DNA of 64,000 bases, from positions 186,001 to 250,000 of the forward strand of contig NZ_JAMTCT010000001.1 of the NCBI RefSeq assembly GCF_024171995.1, written 5' to 3'. Below the pieces are notes generated by a model. That model saw only the letters and a program-made list of their open reading frames with translations. It had not been told where the DNA came from and did not search any database. The translations under genes and the position numbers were made by a program. How positions within the stretch are numbered: position 1 is the first letter of the stretch; each line of letters starts with the position of its first letter. Origin of the DNA: Promicromonospora umidemergens. Lineage in GTDB: Bacteria; Actinomycetota; Actinomycetes; Actinomycetales; Cellulomonadaceae. Positions 48,268 to 57,273 of this stretch are shown here, in pieces.

Positions 48268-51189
48268 TCAGCGCGCTGCGCGCAGGGCCGCCTCGGTCCG
48301 CGACGCCACGCCCAGCTTGCGCAGGATCGCCGAGACGTGCACCGACACGGTCTTGGCCGAGATGAAGAGCCGCTCGGCGATCTGCCCGTTGGTCAGCCCC
48401 TCCGCGACGAGCGCGAGCACCTGCTGCTCCCGTGCGGTGAGCGGGTCCGGTCCGCTGGCCGACGGCGGTGCGTCTGCTCCGACCGCACCGGCCGTCCCGG
48501 TGCGCCCGGCCGTCCCCGCACGCCCAAGAAGTCCTGCCCGCTCGATCAGGCCCCGCGCGAGCCGGACCACCAGGCCCGCACCGATCTTCTCCGCCTCGGT
48601 CACCGCGGCACCCAGCGCCGACCGTGCACCGACGCGGTCGCCCGTCTCCAGCAGCCGCGCGCCCTCGCGGTACAGCGCGTAGGGGCGCAGGTGCGCGGGA
48701 CGTGGATCCGGCACGTCGACCGCCGCCGTCCACGACCCGGTGCCGAGCTCCGCCTCGAACATCGCCGACCACACGGGGAACGTGGGCCAGCCGGCGCACT
48801 CGGCGAGCGCCGCACGGTAGCCGGTGTCGTCCACGACGTGACCGGCCGCGCGCAGGCGGGCGATCGCCTGGGCGGCCACGGCGAGCTGCGGCAGGTCATA
48901 GGCCGCGCTGCGCGTGCGGTCAGGGGCGATCACCGCCGACACACGCTCGAGGGCCTCCGCCGGGTCGTCACGCAGCAGGGCGAGCTCCGCCATGGTCGTG
49001 CTGGTCCGCGACCTGATCTGCTCCTCAAGACGCCCGAACCGCTCCCAGGTGGCGGCCTTACGGCGGGCTTCGGCCTGCGCCCGCTCGACGTCGCCCCGCC
49101 ACATCGTGAGCCAGGTGAGGCGCTCGCTCAGGTAGGCGGTGTACACGCTGTCGTGGATCAGCGGCACGATGCGCTCGTACCAGGCGGCCGCCTCGGTCCA
49201 GTCGCCGCGCCCGATCCACGCGTCGACGAGGTTCCCCTCGATCATGATCCGGGACCCCTCGGACGAGCCGTGCCGGCGCGCCACCGCGACACCCTCCTCG
49301 GCGATCTTCGCCGCGCCTGCCCAGTCGCCGCCGTGCAGCCGGACGTCCGAACCGTTGATGTAGTAGCGGCTCAGCCCCTGCCAGGAGTCCTCGGCCGCCT
49401 CGCGGCCGGCGTCGATCTCCGCGAAGCCGCCGGTGTCGCCGAGCTGGACCCGGCTCACCCCGCGCAGGTTCAGGGCGACCGAGACGACCTCGGCACTACC
49501 GATCGCGGTGCCGGCCTCGTAGGCGGCCGTCGCGGCCTCGATCCCCTCGTGGGGCCGGCCGTCGAGCATGGCGTGGCGCGCCCGCAGGATGAGGAGCTGG
49601 CCGCGCACCGCGTCGTCCCGACCGGGTTCCACGAGCGCGAGGGCCCGGTCGATGAGCCGAGGCCCTTCGTCCGAGCCGGCGTGACCGGCGATGAGCGCCG
49701 TGTCGCAGAGAGCCCGCGCGAGACCTGCCGGGTCGTCGTCGGGCCACTCGTCGATCGCCTCGTGCGCCACGGCCAGGGCGCGCGTGGTCCGGGTGGACGC
49801 ACGCAGGGACTCGGCAACCCGGCGCAGCAGCTCGTGGTGCGGCAGGCCGGCCACCGCCTCGGCGTCGGGCACCTGCTCCCAGAGCTCCAGGGAGCGTTCG
49901 CCCAGGGTGACCGCGGTGGACGACGCCGCGCCGTCCGCCGCGGCGTCGTGCCCGACGACGGCGGCCGCCAGCGCCTTGTCGAGCATCCCGGCGCGCCACC
50001 AGTGGTCGGCGATCCGGGAGAGCTTCGCGACGGACCGCGCGCGCCGGACGAGGGCGCGCTCCAGTGCTCGCGCGTACGCCGCGTGCAGCCGACGGCGCTC
50101 GCCGGGCAGCAGCTCGCCGTAGACGGCCTCCTGGACCAGGGCGTGCCGGAACGTGTACCCGACGTCGGTGGCTACCAGCACCTGTGCGTCGACGGCCGCA
50201 CGCGCCGTCTCCTCGGGATCGGGCCCGACGCCGGCACCGACGGGCTTGCCCGAGCCTCCCGAGGAGTCCGCGAGGACGTCGTCGAGCACGTCGTGCCACA
50301 CGCGCGGTCCGGCCGCGGCGACGACCCGGCACAGGGCCCGCGCCTCCCCGCTCAGGCTCCAGTAGCGCAGCAGGAGGATGTCCCGGAGCGAGTCCGGCAG
50401 GTCGGTCCCGAGGAAGCCGACGAGCTCCTCGACGTAGAACGGGACGCCCTCGCTGCGGTCGGCGAGGTCCGCGAGCGCCTCCCGCTCGATCCCTTGGTCG
50501 TGGTGGCCGTCGCGCCCGGCAGGGGCGCCGAGCAGGTCCTGGGCCATCTCCCGGATCTCTGGCTCGCCCAGGCGGCTCAGGTCGAGGCGGGTCGTGAGCC
50601 GGGCCCGGTCGAGCTCGGCCATGACGGCGCGCAGGGGGTGCGTGCGTCCGACGTCGTCGCTGCGATAGGTGAGCAGCAGGAGCAGGCCGGGGGGTGCGGT
50701 GCGGGCGAGGCGGAGGGCGACGGCGCGGGTGATGTCGTCGGACCAGTGCAGGTCCTCCATGATCACGGCGACCGGTCGTTCGGCGGCGAACGTGGCCAGC
50801 AGGTCGGCGAAGACCTCGGGGATGCGGTCGGCTCCGGCGTCGGACGCCGGCGCGACGAGCTGAGGTGCGACGGCGGACAGGGCGTCGGCCGCAGGTCCGG
50901 CCGCTGCGACGGTGGCCTCGGGGCCGATCGCCTGGACCGTCCCGTGCAGGAGGCCGGCGAGGGCGGCGTAGGGAACGGGGCCGGAGCCGGAGTCCGCGCA
51001 CTGGCCGGAGAGGACCGTGACGCCGTCGGCGCGTGCGGTGAGCTCGTCGAGCAGGCGGGTCTTGCCGATCCCCGCCTCGCCTGCGATCACGATGGTGCGG
51101 TTGGTCTGCGAGCGGACGTCGTCGAGGGCGGTCCGGAGCGCGGCGAGCTCACGGGCTCGACCCACCAGGCGGGCGCGCGGAACCGGCAT
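48268..51189 (-). CDS. LAL-type LuxR-family transcriptional regulator (ATPase)
   Basis: 973 aa. The N-terminal AAA/STAND ATPase has Walker A GEAGIGKT and Walker B VAVIMEDLHWSD. A long TPR-like helical sensor region (about 400-870) follows. The C-terminal LuxR helix-turn-helix reads LTAREQQVLALVAEGLTNGQIAERLFISAKTVSVHVSAIL. Large ATP-binding LuxR regulators control sugar use or secondary metabolism; the ligand is unknown. ATG 51189 is preferred (GGGA about 10 nt upstream) over the in-frame ATG at 51234, which has no ribosome-binding site. A perfect 10-bp inverted repeat overlaps the chosen start codon. A low-complexity GRAGTAGRTGTAG stretch precedes the HTH. Confidence 0.93.
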   Translation of the reverse strand: MPVPRARLVGRARELAALRTALDDVRSQTNRTIVIAGEAGIGKTRLLDELTARADGVTVLSGQCADSGSGPVPYAALAGLLHGTVQAIGPEATVAAAGPAADALSAVAPQLVAPASDAGADRIPEVFADLLATFAAERPVAVIMEDLHWSDDITRAVALRLARTAPPGLLLLLTYRSDDVGRTHPLRAVMAELDRARLTTRLDLSRLGEPEIREMAQDLLGAPAGRDGHHDQGIEREALADLADRSEGVPFYVEELVGFLGTDLPDSLRDILLLRYWSLSGEARALCRVVAAAGPRVWHDVLDDVLADSSGGSGKPVGAGVGPDPEETARAAVDAQVLVATDVGYTFRHALVQEAVYGELLPGERRRLHAAYARALERALVRRARSVAKLSRIADHWWRAGMLDKALAAAVVGHDAAADGAASSTAVTLGERSLELWEQVPDAEAVAGLPHHELLRRVAESLRASTRTTRALAVAHEAIDEWPDDDPAGLARALCDTALIAGHAGSDEGPRLIDRALALVEPGRDDAVRGQLLILRARHAMLDGRPHEGIEAATAAYEAGTAIGSAEVVSVALNLRGVSRVQLGDTGGFAEIDAGREAAEDSWQGLSRYYINGSDVRLHGGDWAGAAKIAEEGVAVARRHGSSEGSRIMIEGNLVDAWIGRGDWTEAAAWYERIVPLIHDSVYTAYLSERLTWLTMWRGDVERAQAEARRKAATWERFGRLEEQIRSRTSTTMAELALLRDDPAEALERVSAVIAPDRTRSAAYDLPQLAVAAQAIARLRAAGHVVDDTGYRAALAECAGWPTFPVWSAMFEAELGTGSWTAAVDVPDPRPAHLRPYALYREGARLLETGDRVGARSALGAAVTEAEKIGAGLVVRLARGLIERAGLLGRAGTAGRTGTAGAVGADAPPSASGPDPLTAREQQVLALVAEGLTNGQIAERLFISAKTVSVHVSAILRKLGVASRTEAALRAAR

Positions 51190-51210
51190 GGGCTCATCGT
51201 CCCATGCCGG
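51183..51210. promoter_or_regulatory. Perfect inverted repeat over the start codon of the LuxR-type regulator
   Basis: CCGGCATGGG, 8-base spacer, CCCATGCCGG. It covers the ATG at 51189 and its ribosome-binding region. It could be an autoregulatory operator or an mRNA hairpin limiting translation. Confidence 0.5.
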
Positions 51211-51291
51211 TCCTGTCGTCGGTCCGCTGGTCATCGCTGCTGGTCATCGCTGCTGGTCACGGTCGTTCCGCACGGGCCGGGTGCCGTGGCG

Positions 51292-51483
51292 TCAGGCGAC
51301 GCGCGGACGGGTCCGGTCGGCGTCCGTGGTCCGAGCGGTGCGCTCGGTGGTGCGCACGGCGGTGCGCCGCGCGGCCACGTCCTGGCGGGTGGCGTGCTCG
51401 CGTGCGGCCCGTGACTGCTCTGCCCGGCGGTCGAGCTCCTGCTCGTTCCTGCGGTACTCGGCGTAGTCGGAAAACCCGAACAT
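51292..51483 (-). CDS. Small highly charged protein of unknown function
   Basis: 63 aa: MFGFSDYAEYRRNEQELDRR, then a long Arg/Glu/Ala-rich stretch predicted to be one amphipathic helix (EQSRAAREHATRQDVAARRTAVRTTERTARTT). A strong Shine-Dalgarno sequence (AGGAGG, 7 nt upstream of the ATG) supports translation. Not recognised as a named family. It lies between the LuxR-type regulator and hrcA, divergent from the latter. The Arg-rich helix could bind RNA or a partner. Confidence 0.6.
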   Translation of the reverse strand: MFGFSDYAEYRRNEQELDRRAEQSRAAREHATRQDVAARRTAVRTTERTARTTDADRTRPRVA

Positions 51484-51717
51484 GGTGGTGCCTCCTGGTC
51501 GAAGCCGGTCTCTCGCCGGCAGTGGTTCCAGGTTCGTCGCTGAGGTAGCCCGCCCGGATCGGGCGGCCGCCGCATCTTTCGGACCGGTCTCGCCGGCCCG
51601 GCCGGACGCGTCTAAGCCATCGCCCTATACGCCCCGCGCGAACGGTTCGGTCGGGTAGGTCGGCCGGTGACCTGCGCGGATGATGCGTACCTGATGGTCC
51701 GTTGGCGGGTCGGGGAC

Positions 51718-51771
51718 TTGGCCCCTGGCGTGTGCCGCGTAGGATTGGCACTCGGTTGGCGAGAGTGCTGG
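51718..51771 (+). promoter_or_regulatory. hrcA-dnaJ promoter with CIRCE operator
   Basis: TTGGCACTC-N9-GAGTGCTGG (51745-51771) matches the CIRCE consensus TTAGCACTC-N9-GAGTGCTAA at 15 of 18 positions. A plausible promoter overlaps it: -35 TTGGCC (51718-51723), 16-bp spacer, -10 TAGGAT (51740-51745). HrcA bound here would block initiation until heat shock inactivates it. The 349-bp gene-free stretch 51484-51832 holds this site; nothing else was recognised in it. Confidence 0.93.
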
Positions 51772-51832
51772 AGAGCAGGCAGGAACCCGGGTGCCGTTCC
51801 CGGACGTTCTACCTGGGACGGAGGTGAGTGCG

Positions 51833-52852
51833 GTGAGCGAGGAACGCAGGCTCGATGTCTTGCGAGCGATCGTGGAGGACTATGTCCGGACACGGGAGCC
51901 CGTCGGATCCCGCATACTCACCGAACGGCACCGGCTCGGTGTCTCTCCGGCCACCGTGCGCAACGACATGGCGGCGCTCGAGGAGGCTGGGCTCATCGCC
52001 CAGCCGCACACCTCGGCCGGTCGTATCCCCACGGACAAGGGCTACCGCCTGTTCGTGGACCAGCTCGCCGAGGTGCGGCCGCTGACCGTGCCCCAGAGGC
52101 GGGCCATCGAGACGTTCCTGTCCGAGGCGGTCGACCTGGACGACGTCGTGGCCAGGGCCGGGCGGCTCATCGCCCAGCTGACGGGCCAGGTCGCCGTCGT
52201 GCAGTATCCGTCGCTGCGTCGTTCCGGGCTGCGGCACCTGGAGCTGGTGCCGACGGCCGAGGGGCGGCTCCTCGTCGTCGTCATCACCGACACGGGACGG
52301 GTGGAGCAGCGTTTCCTCGACGTGCCGGTCGGGATGGACGACGGGACGCTCGGCGAGCTGCGTGCGCGCTTCAACGCCGCGGCCGCCGGCCACCGTCTCA
52401 CCGAGATCGGCACCGCCTTCGAGCGGGTCACCGAGGCGATGCCGGACGACCACCGGGCGCTGGCCACGGCCGTGGCAGCGGTCGTGACCGCCGCGCTCGG
52501 CGAGGAGAGCGAGGAACGCATAGTCCTGGCCGGTCAGGCCAACCTGGCCCGGTCGAGCATGCGGTTCGAACAGGGCCTGCGTCCCGTGCTCGAGGCGCTC
52601 GAGGAGCAGGTGGTCCTGCTCGGTCTCCTCACCGACATGACCGACGACGCCGGGGTGGCCGTGAGCATCGGCCACGAGAACCGGCTGGCGGGCCTGGCGG
52701 AGACCTCCGTGGTCACGTCCGGCTACGGCTCGTCCGACGGCGACACCGTCGCGATCCTGAGCTCGATCGGCCCCACCCGTATGGACTACCCGGGCACCAT
52801 CGCCGCGGTGCGCGCCGTCGCGCGCTACCTGTCGCGAGTGCTGCCCAGCTGA
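51833..52852 (+). CDS. hrcA: Heat-inducible transcription repressor HrcA
   Basis: 339 aa. The N-terminal winged helix reads [51 protein letters not shown], then [20 protein letters not shown], the family signature. A GAF-like and a dimerisation domain follow, ending [23 protein letters not shown]. It represses class I heat-shock genes through CIRCE, one copy of which lies 62 bp upstream, giving autoregulation. GTG 51833 has a strong Shine-Dalgarno sequence (GGAGGTGA). dnaJ follows after 40 bp and should share the promoter. Confidence 0.97.
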   Translation: MSEERRLDVLRAIVEDYVRTREPVGSRILTERHRLGVSPATVRNDMAALEEAGLIAQPHTSAGRIPTDKGYRLFVDQLAEVRPLTVPQRRAIETFLSEAVDLDDVVARAGRLIAQLTGQVAVVQYPSLRRSGLRHLELVPTAEGRLLVVVITDTGRVEQRFLDVPVGMDDGTLGELRARFNAAAAGHRLTEIGTAFERVTEAMPDDHRALATAVAAVVTAALGEESEERIVLAGQANLARSSMRFEQGLRPVLEALEEQVVLLGLLTDMTDDAGVAVSIGHENRLAGLAETSVVTSGYGSSDGDTVAILSSIGPTRMDYPGTIAAVRAVARYLSRVLPS

Positions 52853-52892
52853 CATCCCGACCTTCCACAAACCTCCCCACAAAGAGAGACCT

Positions 52893-54014
52893 GTGACCGA
52901 CTACTACGAGATTCTCGGTGTTCCGCGCGACGCCTCGCCCGAGCAGATCAAGAAGGCATACCGCAAGCTGGCCCGCGAGCTGCACCCCGACGTGGCAGGC
53001 GACGTGGGTGAGGACCGGTTCAAGGACGTGGCGCGCGCCTACGAGGTGCTGTCCAACCCGGACAAGCGCCAGCAGTACGACATGGGGGTGGACCCCACGT
53101 CGCCGGGCGGCGGCGCGGGCGGCGGGTTCGGGGCCGGGTTCGGTTTCCAGGACATCTTCGAGACCTTCTTCGGCGGCGGGCAGCCCGCAGGGCCGGTGCC
53201 CCGCGCCCGGCGCGGCAACGACGCGCTGGTGCGCCTCGACCTAGAGCTGGCCGAGGCGGTCTTCGGCGCCAAGCGGGAGATCCAGGTCGACACCGCGGTG
53301 GCGTGCAACACCTGCGGCGGCGACGGCGCTCGGCCGGGTACCTCGGCGCGCACCTGCGACGTCTGCCACGGCCGTGGCTCCGTGCAGCGGGTCGCCCGCT
53401 CGTTCCTCGGCCAGGTCATGACGAACCAGCCGTGCTCCGCCTGCGGCGGCTTCGGCACCGTGATCCCCGAGCCCTGCACCGACTGCTCCGGCGAGGGTCG
53501 CGTGCGCTCGCGCCGCACCGTCTCGGTGAACGTGCCGGCCGGCGTCGACACCGGAACGCGCATCAAGCTCTCCGCGCAGGGCGAGGTGGGCCCCGGTGGT
53601 GGCCCCGCCGGCGACCTGTACGTCGAGATCCGGGAGCGCGCGCACGACACGTTCGTGCGGCGTGGCGACGAGCTGCACTGCACCCTCCAGGTGCCGATGA
53701 CTGCGGCCGCCCTCGGTACGGTCCTCGAGCTCGACACGCTGGACGGCCTCCAGGAGATCGACCTGCGCCCCGGCACGCAGCCCGGCCAGGTCATGACCAT
53801 CAAAGGTCTCGGCGTGGGGCACCTGCACTCGACCGGGCGTGGCGACCTCAACGTGCACATCGAGGTCCAGGTGCCCACGGCCCTTGACGAGGAGCAGACG
53901 GCGCTCATGCAGCAGCTCGCGGTCCTGCGTGGCGAGGAGCGGCCCGAGTCGCGGCTCGCGTCGGTCCACGGCGGCGTGTTCTCACGGCTGCGCGACAAGC
54001 TGAGCGGGCGCTGA
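52893..54014 (+). CDS. dnaJ: Chaperone DnaJ (type I Hsp40)
   Basis: 373 aa. The J domain (1-68) includes the HPD motif in LARELHPDVAGD. The G/F-rich linker (about 70-95) is GGGAGGGFGAGFGF. The zinc domain has four CxxCxGxG repeats (CNTCGGDG, CDVCHGRG, CSACGGFG, CTDCSGEG). C-terminal substrate-binding domains follow. It stimulates DnaK ATPase. Being in the HrcA operon, it corresponds to the actinobacterial dnaJ2. No DnaK or GrpE gene is in the window. Confidence 0.97.
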   Translation: MTDYYEILGVPRDASPEQIKKAYRKLARELHPDVAGDVGEDRFKDVARAYEVLSNPDKRQQYDMGVDPTSPGGGAGGGFGAGFGFQDIFETFFGGGQPAGPVPRARRGNDALVRLDLELAEAVFGAKREIQVDTAVACNTCGGDGARPGTSARTCDVCHGRGSVQRVARSFLGQVMTNQPCSACGGFGTVIPEPCTDCSGEGRVRSRRTVSVNVPAGVDTGTRIKLSAQGEVGPGGGPAGDLYVEIRERAHDTFVRRGDELHCTLQVPMTAAALGTVLELDTLDGLQEIDLRPGTQPGQVMTIKGLGVGHLHSTGRGDLNVHIEVQVPTALDEEQTALMQQLAVLRGEERPESRLASVHGGVFSRLRDKLSGR

Positions 54015-54024
54015 CCACCCACCC

Positions 54025-54792
54025 ATGAGCGCACCGGTCTTTCTCGCGGAGGCGTCCACCGCCCATCCGCTGTCGGAGTACGCCGTGGGCTCGGTCTATG
54101 TGCTCGACGGCGCGGAGGGCCGGCACGCCGGCGTGGTCCAGCGGCGCGGCCCCGGGGAACGGATCGACGTGGTCGACGGCGCCGGGGTGCGCCTGCGGAC
54201 CGTCGTCGAGTCGGTGAACGGTGCCGAGGTGCACCTGCGGGTCGAGCGGGCCGACGTCGAGCCGGTGCCCGCCGTCGTCGTGACGCTCGTCCAGGCCCTC
54301 GCCAAGGGCGACCGTGACGAGATGGCCATCGAGGCGGCCACCGAGGTCGGCACGGACGCGATCATCCCGTGGCAGGCGGAGCGTTCGGTGGTCGTGTGGC
54401 GCGGCGACCGCGCCGCGAAGTCGCGGGCGCGCTGGATCAGCACCGTGCGGGCCGCGACCAAGCAGGCCCGCCGGTGCCGCATCCCCGACGTCGAGGTGCC
54501 CCTGTCCACCAAGCAGCTCGCCGCCCGGACCCGTTCCGTCGTCGCGGCGGGTGGGACGGTGGTGGTGCTGCACGAGGAGGCGACGGCAGCCCTCGCGACC
54601 GTGCCGCTGCCCGACGCCGGCGAGGTGCTCGTCGTCGTCGGACCGGAGGGCGGGATCTCGGAGGGTGAGGCAACCCTGCTGACGGAGGCGGGCGCGGTCA
54701 CCGCAAGGCTGGGCCCGCACGTCCTGCGCACCTCGACGGCGGGCCCCGTAGCGATAGCCCTGCTGAGCGAGCGTCTGGGCCGCTGGTCCTGA
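54025..54792 (+). CDS. rsmE: 16S rRNA (uracil1498-N3)-methyltransferase
   Basis: 255 aa. The N-terminal PUA-like domain has GRHAGVVQRRGPGERIDVVDGAG. The SPOUT methyltransferase domain contains VQALAKGDRDEMAIEAATEVGTDAIIPW, then VVVGPEGGISEGEATLL and LGPHVLRTSTAGPVAI, the SAM-binding trefoil-knot motifs. It methylates U1498 of 16S rRNA in the 30S subunit. It follows dnaJ by 10 bp, the usual actinobacterial order, and is probably read from the heat-shock promoter as well. Confidence 0.95.
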   Translation: MSAPVFLAEASTAHPLSEYAVGSVYVLDGAEGRHAGVVQRRGPGERIDVVDGAGVRLRTVVESVNGAEVHLRVERADVEPVPAVVVTLVQALAKGDRDEMAIEAATEVGTDAIIPWQAERSVVVWRGDRAAKSRARWISTVRAATKQARRCRIPDVEVPLSTKQLAARTRSVVAAGGTVVVLHEEATAALATVPLPDAGEVLVVVGPEGGISEGEATLLTEAGAVTARLGPHVLRTSTAGPVAIALLSERLGRWS

Positions 54793-54832
54793 CCTGACCG
54801 GCCACGGTCCTCGCCCGGCACAGGGCCGGCTG

Positions 54833-54887
54833 AGAATGACCCTGGGTACCGAGTCCGGCGGCCGGATCCGGTACCCAAGGCCATTCT
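54833..54887. terminator. Long hairpin between convergent rsmE and the OmpA-like gene
   Basis: 27-nt arms with 23 paired positions and a 1-nt loop: AGAATGACCCTGGGTACCGA... against ...GGTACCCAAGGCCATTCT. It ends 4 bp before the stop of the minus-strand OmpA-like gene. Confidence 0.82.
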
Positions 54888-54891
54888 GGAG

Positions 54892-55731
54892 TCAGTCCTG
54901 GACGATGAGCTCCACGCGGCGGTTCTTCTCCAGGTCCGCGAAGGTCCTCGGGACGACCAGCGGGTCGCTCTCGCCGTAGCCCTCCGACGTCAGCCGGTCG
55001 TGGTCGACGCCCAGCTCGGCCAGCCGGTCGAGCACCTCGTCGGCCCGGCGCTCGCTCAGCCGCCGGTTGTGCGTCTCGGAGCCGCGCGAGTCGGTGTGTC
55101 CCTCGATGCGGACCTCCACCTCTGGGTGCTCCTCGAGCACCTCGGCGGCCTCGCGCACCACCCGTCGGCCGTCCCTGGTCAGCCGAGCGCTGTCCGTGAC
55201 GAACGTGATGTTCGGGATCTCGACCAGGTCCTGCTGGGCCATCTCCCGCTCCGCGCTCGTCGGGGTCCGCCGGGGCCCGTCGCTCTCCGCCTCCGCGTCC
55301 CCGTTCGCGTCGTCCGACGGCGTCTCGGTCGGCTCGGGCAACAGCGTCGCCTCGGCGGACGCGACGTCGCCGACGTCGACGACGGCCGTCGACGCGGGGG
55401 AGCTCTGCGACAACGAGCTCTCCGTCTCGCCCGCGTCCGCGGACACCGGCCCGTCCGGCCCGTACGCCGCTGCCACCCGGATGCCGTCGACGCCGCTCAC
55501 GACGTCGGCGGCCTCGATCGCCTCCAGGGCGGTCGGGGCGGTCACGTCAGCGTCCCGACCCGTGATCTCGACGTCCGCCTCGTAGAGGCGGGCCGCGGAG
55601 AGCGCCCCCTGCGCGCGCTCCGTCAGGTCCGACTCGATTCGTTCGCGAAACCCGGTGTCCTGGACGGCGGAGAGCGCACCCAGGCCGAGGACCGCGACGA
55701 CCACCGGGGGCAGCACCGTCCTCAGGCTCAT
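54892..55731 (-). CDS. OmpA-family protein with BON-like domain (ArfA-like)
   Basis: 279 aa. An N-terminal hydrophobic anchor (VLPPVVVAVLGLGALSAV) is followed by a BON-like segment (RIESDLTERAQGALSAARLYEADVEITGRDADVTA). An acidic Ser/Asp linker leads to a C-terminal OmpA domain (about 165-279): IPNITFVTDSARLTRDGRRVVREAAEVLEEHPEVEVRIEGHTDSRGSETHNRRLSERRADEVL, with the peptidoglycan-binding Asp and Arg. The layout equals mycobacterial ArfA/OmpATb. It probably tethers the membrane to peptidoglycan. It overlaps the upstream helix-hairpin-helix gene by 4 bp. Confidence 0.9.
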   Translation of the reverse strand: MSLRTVLPPVVVAVLGLGALSAVQDTGFRERIESDLTERAQGALSAARLYEADVEITGRDADVTAPTALEAIEAADVVSGVDGIRVAAAYGPDGPVSADAGETESSLSQSSPASTAVVDVGDVASAEATLLPEPTETPSDDANGDAEAESDGPRRTPTSAEREMAQQDLVEIPNITFVTDSARLTRDGRRVVREAAEVLEEHPEVEVRIEGHTDSRGSETHNRRLSERRADEVLDRLAELGVDHDRLTSEGYGESDPLVVPRTFADLEKNRRVELIVQD

Positions 55732-57029
55732 GCCCGCGCCTCGGACCCCGCGGCCTCGGTGTCGCCGTCGGCCGCCGTCTTGGCCTCGTCCTCGCTGATG
55801 GCCGCCGCCTTGCCGGCGGCGCCGTCGATCTCGTCGACGTCGGTGTAGTCGACGTCCTTCTTGAACCTCGCGGCGCGGTCCTGCCCGCCGACCAGGTAGT
55901 CCTGGTACTCGTCCAGGCCCTTCGTGTCGCTGTCCACGAGGTACTGCGCCTGGTCGGCCCAGCTCGTGGCGGCAGGGGCGAACTTGATGCCGCCCGCGGC
56001 GAGCGCCTCGCGGAGCTCGGTCTCGGACGCTCCCGCCACCTTCGCGTACGTCGTGTAGCCGGCGGCCTTGAGCGTGGCGTCGATCTTGGGGCCGATGCCC
56101 TCGATGCGGCGCAGGTCCTGGGGCTCCGGCTCGGGCTCCGCCTCGACCGCGGCGGCGGCCTCGGCCTCGTCCGCGGCGATCGCGGCGGCCTTGGCGGCGG
56201 CGCCGTCGATCTCGTCGACGTCGGTGTAGTCGACGTTCTCCGTGAACTTCCCGCGTCGCTCCTGGCCGCCGACGAGGTAGTCCTGGTACTCGTCCAGGCC
56301 CTTCGTGTCGCTGTCCACGAGGTACTGCGCCTGGTCGGCCCAGCTGGCGGCCGACGGCGCGAACTTGATGCCCTGCCCCGCGACGGCCTCGCGCAGCTCG
56401 TCCTCGGTCGCGGCGGCGATCCTGGCGTAGGTCGGGTAGCCCGCGGCGACCAGCGCGGCGGCGATCTTGGGGCCGACGCCCTCGATGCGCCGCAGGTCGT
56501 CAGGAACCGCTGCGGTCTCTGCCGTCTCTGCGATCTCTGCCGTCTCCGCGGCGGAGGCCTCTGCCTCCGCACCCGATCCGGCCGTGGCCGTGGCCGTGGC
56601 GTCCGCCTCGGCGGCGCGGCGTGCGACGGCCTCGGCCTCGGCGATGACGTCGGCCCTGGCGGCCTCGGCCTCGCCGGCATCGGCGCGGTCCGTGCCGTCC
56701 GGGTCGGGGCCCGGCGCGCCGTCCGCGACCGGCGGGACGGTGTCGGCCGCCGGCTCAGCGCCGGCCGCCTCGCTCGTCGCTGCGTCCGAGCCGGACGTGG
56801 CGACGGGCTCTGCCTCGGTCGTGGTGCCGGTGCCTGAGGCGGCTACAGCGAGGGCGGGCACGGGCTGCGCGACGGCGTCCGCGCGCGCGGCCGCCTCGGC
56901 CTTCGCTGCCGCGTGCTTGCCCTTGGCGCGGCGGCCCCAGACGAGCCAACCGATCCAGATGCCGATCGCGAGACCGATCAGGGCCGCGATGATGATGAAT
57001 GCGAGCGATTGGGTGATGAACCAACCCAC
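55728..57029 (-). CDS. Membrane-anchored protein with two helix-hairpin-helix repeat modules
   Basis: 433 aa. One N-terminal helix (WFITQSLAFIIIAALIGLAIGIWIGWLVW) is followed by an Ala/Glu-rich linker (about 40-190). Two near-identical modules of about 110 residues follow. Each starts DLRRIEGVGPKI or DLRRIEGIGPKI (helix-hairpin-helix) and continues WADQAQYLVDSDTKGLDEYQ and then VDYTDVDEIDGAA. The HhH motif suggests nucleic-acid or protein binding on the cytosolic side. The duplication is also strong at DNA level, pointing to recent tandem copying. GTG 57029 has a good Shine-Dalgarno sequence (GGAGG). It is coupled to the OmpA-like gene by overlap, where mycobacteria have arfA-arfB-arfC. Confidence 0.78.
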   Translation of the reverse strand: MGWFITQSLAFIIIAALIGLAIGIWIGWLVWGRRAKGKHAAAKAEAAARADAVAQPVPALAVAASGTGTTTEAEPVATSGSDAATSEAAGAEPAADTVPPVADGAPGPDPDGTDRADAGEAEAARADVIAEAEAVARRAAEADATATATAGSGAEAEASAAETAEIAETAETAAVPDDLRRIEGVGPKIAAALVAAGYPTYARIAAATEDELREAVAGQGIKFAPSAASWADQAQYLVDSDTKGLDEYQDYLVGGQERRGKFTENVDYTDVDEIDGAAAKAAAIAADEAEAAAAVEAEPEPEPQDLRRIEGIGPKIDATLKAAGYTTYAKVAGASETELREALAAGGIKFAPAATSWADQAQYLVDSDTKGLDEYQDYLVGGQDRAARFKKDVDYTDVDEIDGAAGKAAAISEDEAKTAADGDTEAAGSEARA

Positions 57030-57273
57030 GCGAACCTCCAGGTGACTACTGCAGTGTGTGGTGTGCGGGCGACGACGGGATCCGCTGGGCCGGCACCGAA
57101 GAAACGGTGCCGCAGTGAGCCAATCTCCATCGAACGCGGCAAACTCTCCCACATCCCATTCACCCAGGCATTACCAACTGCGGGACGGTACGGAAAACCG
57201 GCCGGCGTCCCGCCCGGGCCGCCCGGCCGCTCCCGGGGGCGGGTGGGCGGACGCCGCCGGTAGCCTGCGGAAC

